Assembly (NCBI RefSeq): GCF_003711515.1
Contig: NW_021167089.1
Coordinates: 1,403,799-1,467,798, forward strand
DNA from: Sodiomyces alkalinus F11
Taxonomy: Eukaryota > Ascomycota > Sordariomycetes > Glomerellales > Plectosphaerellaceae
Length of the DNA stretch: 64,000 nucleotides
Direction of reading: 5' to 3'
Part shown: piece after piece, positions 56,835-64,000 of the stretch
How the letters are laid out: each line of letters opens with the position of its first letter
Position numbering within the stretch: position 1 is the stretch's first letter
Notes under the pieces: generated by a model
Told to the model about the DNA's origin: nothing
The model's database searches: none
The model's input: only the letters and a program-made list of their open reading frames with translations
Program-made: the position numbers and the translations under genes

Positions 56835-59740
56835 TGTTTCTTTATATTTTGGAGGAGTTGAGTTAAAGAGGGAAAGTCGGGGAAACTCGCCAGAGACGAG
56901 ATTGCGACAGAAGCTTTGCGAGGTCAGGTCTCCAACGCGGGAAAGGGGGACGGAGTGAGATGATGCTGACGCCAAGACCGGGCTTGTATGGGAAAATCGC
57001 GGGAAAGATCCACGAAGACTCCGGGGGTGCGCAACACCGTAAGGACGGCGATCGAAGACGAACGAGCGCCGAAAGAGGCTGTGTGGATGGTGGAGGTGTG
57101 AAGGGAATTGAATAGGAGGCCGCCCTGCTACCGGAACGCGGTAGGGAAGCGAGAGATTCGGTTGGTTCGATTTGGTTCGATGATTCGGATGCTTTTCGCG
57201 GTTGATAGCCGATTGGTGCTTGATTTATGGTGAATGACGACTCGATGCAGGTGAAGGTGTACGACCGAGGTATCGAAGGCGAGACGGATGTCCAGGATAG
57301 TGAGAAGATTGTTAAAAATCCCGAACGGAATCAATTTAATCACTCAGATGGTTGTCTCGGGCGGAAAGGACTTCGAGCGGCTCGATCCTTAGTTTGGGTT
57401 GGCAGGAAAGATAGTCGGCGACCGAGAGAAAACAACGAGCGACAGACAGTGTTATGTTGGGTCTGGTGAATTAACCGTCCGCAAAATGCAGTAAAAGGTC
57501 AGCTCTCGTCGACGGCGAAGCGAGGGTAAACCGTTATTGACGGTCAGTCGGACTTGAGACGAATAAGCCCAACGGTGAGAGATGGAACTGGTGTAAACCG
57601 GAAGATTGGGGAGATTGAGAAGATAGGTGTGAGATGGTTCGAAAGGATCGAGGTAAGAAGCATAAAATCACGCGAGACAAGAGAGAGGGAAGTCGAGACC
57701 CAACAGGCATTCAAGCACGGGACGAGTATAGGCTACAGCGGACATGGCATGACTCTCGTGGCGGGTATTGGGCATGCATTCCATTCCCACCTGGCTGTTA
57801 CTTCCTTTCCAATGTACCCACTACACGTACTGAAAACGCTGAGGGGGAAACCAGGGCCAGGAACTTCTGCACGCCTTACTCAGCTGGAATCCCGCTTGGA
57901 ACTGGACCTAGAAAAGGCGGAAACCCTGGAAAAGCCCGCGTCGCTCCCGTTCACATGAAGTAGGTGGTACTTCGCTGATTGAGTTGATTGGTTCCAATCT
58001 TGGATTCTCGGGTGTCAGCAGGTACAAGATGATGAGATGACGTGTGACAACGGATGACAAACGCCCGGAGAAGTCGATGAATTCGTAAGGTAGTGTACAG
58101 TGGGTAAGGTACGGTACGTCGGATATCTATGGCCATGTAAGGTAGCCAGTACTTATAGGGTACCTCGCCGGACTGGAACAGTGGTGAGAAGCCTTGAATT
58201 CTCGATTCTTTGTCAGACCTACCCTAGTTCTCCATATAGTCCATACGTTCCATCCCTTGAAGGATGTCCGTAATTAACGAAATAATCTCCTGTCAACCCC
58301 TGGATCCCTCTCTGTTTCTTCCCCGTCTTCACCCCGACTTTTGGAGTGCAAAATGAACCGTCTGAGTAGCCAAATTCAGCACCAACCAGCCCTGAGCGGG
58401 CGTTGTTGGGAATACGTATCCGTACTCCTATCCGTACCCATAGCTTATACGAAGTATACCTTATAGTGCCTTCGATTAAGCAAGAATAACGGAAATCATT
58501 CAAGCACTCCGTATTGTCGTCCGTTCCCCTTAATTCTCCCTGCTTATCCTCGCTTTGTATGCCCGACCGCGGGGCCCGTTTTGATAGCTAGCGGCTAAGG
58601 AATTGCATATTGCATCCCCTCTAGGGAACCCCTGGACAGGACGTGGAACCTCAAAGCAAGCAGCAAACAACCTTGACTACCTATGATAGTGGCCAGCAAG
58701 GCGATCTCTTCGTGTCCGCCAATCCGGGCCAAAAACCAGGTTGTACAGCGAACGATCCTGTGTATACCAGCCAGCTTTCTGCATCGCTGCGATGGGACCT
58801 GCGCTGGGTTAGGGAAGGAGGGCCACGTTTTGAGTCTTGGCAAGGGCGTTTCTCATCGGGCAAATTATGGGTGCTGGTTGATGCTCTGAATCCCGGTATG
58901 CCATTGTAATTACACTAATACGAGAAATTGTTGGCCTGCGCCTGGGAAGTTGTTATAATTTTTAGTTGCTCTTTATTTTGGAGATGTTTTAAGCATAATA
59001 ATGTGGCTGAAGAGTCCATCTTCGTTCAGGATGATGGCGGTAATCGGAGAGACACACACACCACACACACACTACCTGGTACACAAAGACCACTGCCCCC
59101 CCCCCGAATGTCCGAATGTCCATGGAAGGCTTCGCGCTTCTCGATATGGTCGAAGTATGGAGCACTTCGTACATCGTACGTGCGAGCCCTCCCCTCCCTC
59201 TTCGTCATCGATATGCCATAGCTGCTCGGCTAGCCACTGTTCTTGCTTGGCTAAACCTTGGCCGAAGAATTGCTATTTACGACTTGGCACCTCAGCCCTG
59301 GGATCGGAGCCATGGCGGCATGTCGTCTGCATAGCATCTCTTGGCTAATCCTACATCCGCGATCGTGTTCTTGGCCGAGCCTTTCCTTGGCACTCCCAGG
59401 CGTCCTCAGGTAGGTAATTACAGATCCGGATGCCAAAGCCAAAAGAAATAACTACTTCGTAGACGCCGTCGAGATGGTGAGCATTTTGAGCTTTATTTCT
59501 CTGCCGCCAGTACTACCTATCCTTATTATGGAAGCATTGTCCTCCTATGAACCGACTTGGAATCCGTCGGCTCCTCTCCCATAATTCCGAAATTGACCTA
59601 ATTACCCTGGCCAGATCATTGATTCTCCAGGAGGGGGTGACTTCTGGCCTTGTTTTTCTCGCATCGGATCCGATCTAACCGCCAGAGAATCTCTGGGCTT
59701 CATAGGTGCAAATATTAATACCCCACCATGACAGTTTAGC
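56835..59740. other. Long non-coding region left of tRNA-Pro
   Basis: 2.9 kb without a gene I can support. The first few hundred bases are presumably the promoter and leader of the CFEM-like gene. Features seen are a repeated GGTTCGATTTGGTTCGAT at about 57163-57180, GGTAAGGTACGGTACG-type motifs at 58102-58118, a short CA-rich stretch at 59052-59070 and scattered frames (58595-58909) of no recognised similarity. Confidence 0.45.
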
Positions 59741-59835
59741 GGCGTCATGGTCTAGAGGTATGATTCTTGCTTTGGGATTACTGAATAAGTGCTCAAACCT
59801 GCAAGAGGTCCCGGGTTCAATCCCCGGTGACGCCC
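59741..59835 (+). tRNA. tRNA-Pro(UGG): tRNA-Pro (anticodon UGG), with 23-nt intron
   Basis: The acceptor arm GGCGTCA (59741-59747) pairs fully with TGACGCC (59828-59834), with discriminator C at 59835. The anticodon stem CTTGC/GCAAG encloses the loop TTTGGG, anticodon TGG. A 23-nt insert (ATTACTGAATAAGTGCTCAAACC) one base 3' of the anticodon is at the standard nuclear tRNA intron site. The T arm is CCGGG TTCAATC CCCGG, which is also the B box. All standard arms are present. Confidence 0.93.
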
Positions 59836-59841
59836 CAACAA

Positions 59842-59853
59842 TTTTGTCTTTTT
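59842..59853 (+). terminator. Pol III terminator of tRNA-Pro
   Basis: T4 (59842-59845) and T5 (59849-59853) follow the tRNA 3' end by 7 and 14 bases, the usual RNA polymerase III stop signal. Confidence 0.75.
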
Positions 59854-60475
59854 ATGTCTGCACGCATGCTGTATATGTATGTGTTTTTTATGTATGTATG
59901 GTTCATCAATTTTGCTTCGTTTTAAAAACTTTTGTTTTTTTATATAAGAAAAAAGGAAGAAAAAAAATTACATATAATGTTATTACGATTAAGAAACAAC
60001 CCCCAACTAATTACCTTTTCCTCTTCCTGGTATCTGATGTCTGTCCTTGATGCCACTGTTCACGATGTTTGTTCCCTCGGTCCCGGCTACAACCCATCAC
60101 ATGGATGCGCTGCCTATCAGTTGTGATCACATCCGTCGTTCTGCTTCCGGGGTAAGTAGTAAAGTCTCCACGTCCTGTTTCCCTCTCAACTACGGAGTAC
60201 ATATATTCTGACGCCTTTTGGGCAACATAGTACAGGTAAGGGGCCTACATGCGCTAGCCCGCTGCAAACACTGGCCAAATCTGGTGAGTGAACCGCTTCG
60301 CCGCAGCCGATGACAAAGTGTGTTATGGAGTAATAGCCTCCAAGCGCTCTGGGTTTACACTAGATATTGGAGAGACTTGGGGCGGGGTTTGTTTTCGTGC
60401 TAATTCTTGGCCTATGGTCGCCTAGGAATCATATCTCCCGTCGTGACCCCTTGCCTCTCGGAGGCGAACGAGAAT
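59854..60475. other. Spacer between tRNA-Pro and DUF3716 gene
   Basis: An A/T-rich first part (to about 60000) is followed by unremarkable sequence. A TACGGAGTA nonamer is at 60191. The region would contain the DUF3716 gene promoter. No gene is seen. Confidence 0.45.
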
Positions 60476-61399
60476 ATGGTCAACTTGAGGAGAAACAACC
60501 ATTCGGAGTATTCCGCCGTCTCCCTCCCGCCTGTCCCGTCTGTCCCGCCTTCTGTCGCCGAGCCGACAAGTAAGTGACTGAACCTAACTATTCCTGCTCT
60601 TGACACCTGTTATACTAACTGTGTATGTATGTAGTTGCGTCTGAATATATTCAGAGGGACGTCTTACCTTCGTTCTCCCGCCCGGCTACTGGTGCCGCTC
60701 ACGCCCTCGCCGACCTCCCAGTACTTCGGGACCTCGTCTCTAATAAGGCTGGCCGTGGCACCTTCTCTACGAAAAAGGCTAATAATATCCCGGCTACTAT
60801 AGTCCAGTGCGTTGGAGACGAGGCTCCCGCGCCATGTAACCGTTGCGCTCAGAGGTTCGGGCTTTGGGCCCAGTGTGTGGTGCCGCCCGTCGCGTTTCAT
60901 GGCGTCACCAAGGGTGCCTGCGCTACCTGCCACTTCGAATCACTCGGCAGCAGGTGTTCCTTGCATAAAAGTAAGCATGCATCTCTTATAGCTTTACTGT
61001 AGCAGCCAGCTAATAACTGTTGTAGAGAATCGGGTTCCGATGGCCCCAGCCCCCCCAGCCGTTAACACCCTGCCCGGATCTACTGGCCTAGATCTGGCGC
61101 AGTTGAAGGAAGACTCTAAGAGGATGACGGATGCCCAGAGGGCCAGCGCTGAGGCTAGGATACAGGCGGAGATGGCGGCCCTGGGTTGGGCCAAGCTCGA
61201 GCTGCAGCAACGGGAACAACAGCCTTGGTCTTGGGAGGATAAGGAGGACACCGAGTTCGGCGCCAACTTCAGCAAGCGCACCTGGCATGACAGCAATGGT
61301 TCGTTTCATGGCGAGTTTACCTATGTACAGACCGCGGCCACATGTCTCACAAGCGTATCCCTTCCAGGCGAAACCATACTCTATTTCCGAAAAGCCTGA
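60476..61399 (+). CDS. DUF3716 cysteine-motif protein
   Basis: The exons are 60476-60569, 60635-60970 and 61029-61399 (266 aa) and the phases agree. The first ~95 residues are Pro/Val/Ser-rich (SAVSLPPVPSVPPSVAEPT, then FSRPATGAAHALADLPVL). A small cysteine motif at about 108-140 reads PCNRCAQRFGLWAQCVV, then GACATCHFESLGSRCS, which is the C-x2-C...C...C-x2-C...C layout of the fungal DUF3716 domain. The third exon encodes a charged helical segment (QLKEDSKRMTDAQRASAEAR, then MAALGWAKLELQQREQQ). DUF3716 proteins are fungus-specific, often strain-variable and of unknown function; a nuclear or zinc-binding role is a guess. The 3' end after about residue 240 is uncertain because another intron could alter it. 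It lies beside the tRNA gene. Confidence 0.65.
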
Positions 61400-62370
61400 T
61401 GACCAAGGCGGAACCCACTCGCCCCGGCGTGTCTATTCATTATGCTCTCGAAAAGCGGAGGAAGAATTCATGGATTCATGTACACATGGGACATCAGTCT
61501 TCCGGACCTTACCCTTCTCCTTCGAAGTGAACGACGCAATGACATCATCAACAGGATCCACACTTCAAGCCGAGTGAGCTCCAGAATTCGCGAACGATAG
61601 CGTCAAAAGTCCTTGTCTTTCAACTGATAAGACTCCCCCGTGAAGCGTCTATTAGGTACTTTCTGGGAGTACGTCTTGCTGGTATCGGCTTCAGCTTTCG
61701 GGAAGTCGGCCGATATCGATATATAGATGGGCTGTCAGTGGTTATTTGTCCAAGTTGTCTCAGAACATATTTATCTTGGATAGGGTAGGGTTTTGCAGTC
61801 CATGCCTTGTCCCATGCGGAGGATGTTAAGTCTTATGGCCGGATGCGGCAGGAGTCTTAATTCCTGACTGTGCGCTCGGAGTGAAAAATGCTGGGACAGC
61901 TGCTGGGAGGAAGCGAGATCTTTATTATTAAGGATGTCTTCAACCGTGGATGTCTGGACGAGTTGGGTACCACTGATTCATTAGCCTGCCTTCAGAGGCG
62001 GAATACCTAATCCCCATGCGGCTAGACCGTCCCCCTACTTGGGAATAGTAACACTCTTCCCCGGACTCTCCCCCTTTCACCTTCCCCTTCTTCTTTTCGC
62101 CAAAGCTCCATTGTCAAGCATTCGAAGAGGGGCAGTTCGCAGGAACAAGGCAGCCAAATTGCGGGGATAGGTCATAGGATACCCTCGCCCGGGAATGGCT
62201 AAACTGTCTATCTCTCACTAACTTTGGCTTGGGATGCAAGGCAATGCAAGCAAGTCGAACGGTGTGAGTCGGTATGATGGATTGACCCGACGAACGCTGG
62301 AAACAGGGGCTGGGGGGGACTCCATCCGGCACAACCTTGGGCGGCCTAGTTGCGACCGAGTCTCCGAGTG
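61400..62370. other. Convergent intergenic region
   Basis: 971 bp between the DUF3716 gene and the Zn2Cys6 gene, which are convergent. No gene is supported. Open frames continue from the DUF3716 gene in other phases to about 61577 but show no domain. Confidence 0.45.
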
Positions 62371-62721
62371 TCAACTTGAACGTGTCGGATGACACGCTCC
62401 ATTCCAGTGGTGGCCGTGAAGTGGAAGCTCGCCTACATCCCCATATGGCGGCGATGGAACATTCCAAACCCCTCCGCCTCCTCCCCCGTCTCCTCTTCCT
62501 CCCCTATCCCTCAGGCCTACTTCGCCTACATAACCCATCGAGCGGTCCTCCCCACACAACATGAACATCATATCCTCAGCGCCGGACGTCCCCGTCGTCG
62601 ACGACACGGGACTATGCGGGTCGGATTCCAGGTGATGCGGCCCCCCCTCGGCTCCCCCAAGCGGTGCTAACGGTGGGCGCGACGGCATGAGAGGCCGTCC
62701 TTGCTGCGCGAGCCATTCATC

Positions 62722-62755
<34 letters not shown>

Positions 62756-63274
62756 CCAATTTCAATTCCTCCAGCCTCCGGGGGCAGCGTGTGGCACCGG
62801 TGGTTCCGGATCGCGGCTTCAAGTGCGGCGATGCGGCCGTAGAGCTGGCCGATGAGCTTACGCGAGTTGGAGAGTTTCCGCTCGTCGATGGCCGGGTAAG
62901 TACACTCCGCACCATTCCCGGCGCGGAGGCAGAGACGGCATGGTCGACCGTCGGCGTTGGGATGGCACTGTAGAACAGAAAATCACTTTTCTGTTAGCGG
63001 CATGCGCGAGGAACTGGTCGAAGGGGGTAGGGAATCCTCTGGTGGTTGTAACCTTGACTTTTTTCCTCCGGCATGCGGTACAGGCTAGAGGTTTTGACAC
63101 ACGGGGTGGTCTGGAGCAGGAAGGGGAAGCCTGCTTGTGTTTCGTGGTTGTGACATGGCTCCGCTGCTGGTCTGCCTGCTCCGATGCTTGAGGAGATGGG
63201 AGGTATTCGGACTGATAATGTACTGTTAGGGGGAAGTTGTGTGGGTTCGAGTATGCGTCAAACGGCGGCTCCAT
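62371..63274 (-). CDS. Short Zn2Cys6 DNA-binding protein
   Basis: The exons are 63274-63053 and 62967-62371 (272 aa). The N-terminus is MEPPFDAYSNPHNFPLTVHY, with a basic Zn2Cys6 motif at about 62-95 rebuilt by splicing: ACTACRRKKVKC, then PCRLCLRAGNGAECTYP. A linker helix with coiled-coil character follows (RKLSNSRKLIGQLYGRIAAL), then (Ala-Thr)x5 from a GCGACG hexamer repeat, and a Gly/Asp/Pro-rich C-terminus. There is no fungal-specific transcription factor middle domain, so the protein is either a short DNA-binding regulator, a truncated gene, or has further exons that I cannot place. An in-frame ATG exists upstream at 63472, but MEPPFDAYS is the better start. DNA target and pathway are unknown. 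Confidence 0.7.
62722..62755. repeat. Hexamer repeat within Zn2Cys6 coding region
   Basis: CGTCGC units on the plus strand (GCGACG on the coding strand) repeat about five times and encode the alternating Ala-Thr run. Such tracts vary between strains. Confidence 0.8.
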
Positions 63275-64000
63275 GGTTGTGATGTCGACTGTCGACTGAA
63301 TCTGCTGCACGTTGTCGGCGGTATTCCTTCGGTGTTCCTTCTTTGAGACGGTTCTTACATAACGGGACTGGATTCTTTGGGTGTTATAGACAGTAGTTGA
63401 GGGCGTAGTAAAGTTGGCGATGAGACGTGAAGAGAACCCCGCCGCAGTCAGAACTGCTGAGTTGGGCTTCACACCAAGGCACCCGGGTGCATTATATGTA
63501 AAGCCTGAGGGCTGGGCCTTGACACTTATCTGCCACGAGAGTCCACTTCAACCACCCTACTGTAGGCTGTCCCACTTCCCCAGACAAGGAGATCGGGGAA
63601 GCTCCCCACTGACCCCAGATACTGAATCATGGGGGCACCCCCCCCCCCGGGGGGGGGGGAGGGGCAAAGAAGCGGAGATAGAGATCCGGGCCACTTTACG
63701 GAGTATGCGGGGGTACATTTGTTCGTCCATTGAACTGGAGTGTCCCCTAATACTGTTCTGGTCACTGATATTGCCACAGATAACCGAGCAACAAACTACC
63801 TAGGTAGTGCTCAGATGGCTCGATCTGGCCTGACAGCCCCAGAGACTCCTTTTCCCGAAGCGGTCTCCGTAGCGAATCTCCTAGTTGCACTATGGCTCTC
63901 GCACAGACCTAGTTCAGGCTCTCTTCCCACATGATCGAATCGCTGTAGGCCCTGTGCTTATAAGGTTAGGGTGAGTTAGCGGATCTCTAGTCCGAAGCTG
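63275..64000. other. Right-edge non-coding region
   Basis: This is upstream of the Zn2Cys6 gene and presumably holds its promoter. It includes the C11G11 palindrome at 63638-63659 and a TACGGAGTA nonamer at 63697. No gene is supported up to the window end. Confidence 0.45.
63638..63659. repeat. C11-G11 perfect palindrome
   Basis: Eleven C (63638-63648) are followed directly by eleven G (63649-63659), a perfect 22-bp inverted repeat without spacer. The exact run lengths may be affected by sequencing error. Confidence 0.9.

Noticed and set aside
1..64000. Secondary-metabolite cluster, CRISPR array, or prokaryotic island
   Set aside because: No polyketide synthase, NRPS or terpene cyclase, no spaced direct repeats, and introns in most genes; the FabD-like gene has a mitochondrial presequence and is not a PKS fragment.

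Overview
The window reads as nuclear DNA of a filamentous ascomycete (Pezizomycotina; Sordariomycetes is my best guess, but nothing here proves the class). The evidence is short GT-AG introns (mostly 48-150 nt, several with CTAAC/CTGAC-like branch sites), Zn2Cys6 proteins, single-copy fungal orthologues (Swc4, Nup133, Tca17, Gcs2, Gdb1) and a nuclear tRNA-Pro carrying a short intron. There are no operons, CRISPR arrays or prokaryotic features. I rebuilt the gene models by joining open frames across splice sites that keep phase and restore conserved domains; exon limits are given in each entry.

Layout. 0-0.6 kb: a zinc-knuckle protein (minus strand, cut by the left edge). 2.0-4.9 kb: an R3H/SUZ RNA-binding protein. 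6.1-8.4 kb: a protein joining a Zn2Cys6 DNA-binding motif to a maltose/galactoside-type O-acetyltransferase. 8.4-18.0 kb: a gene-poor stretch with a 51-N assembly gap, homopolymers and an LTR-like remnant. 18.0-24.4 kb: Swc4 (chromatin), a p24/emp24 cargo receptor and a plasma-membrane-type casein kinase I. 24.4-27.9 kb: a non-coding stretch with a MITE-like palindromic element. 27.9-47.7 kb: a dense housekeeping block of Nup133, an Afg1-type ATPase, Tca17 (TRAPP), mitochondrial malonyl-CoA:ACP transacylase, AP-3 mu, a DUF4536 small membrane protein, Rrp4 (exosome), Gcs2 (glutathione synthesis regulatory subunit) and AP-1 sigma. 50.0-55.0 kb: glycogen debranching enzyme. 56.0-56.8 kb: a CFEM-like cysteine-rich single-pass membrane protein. 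57-64 kb: looser accessory DNA with tRNA-Pro(UGG), a DUF3716 protein and a short Zn2Cys6 protein.

The genes do not form a metabolic cluster. A loose theme of membrane traffic (p24, Tca17, AP-3 mu, AP-1 sigma, Yck-type kinase) and organelle function (Afg1, Mct1, DUF4536) is probably coincidence of a conserved housekeeping region. The most unusual items are the Zn2Cys6-acetyltransferase chimera whose expected catalytic histidine is a leucine, a 160-bp TA-flanked inverted-repeat element, a strongly over-represented intergenic nonamer (TACGGAGTA), and the 3' end of the kinase gene, where splicing or intron retention would give two tails differing by one residue next to the lipidated cysteines.
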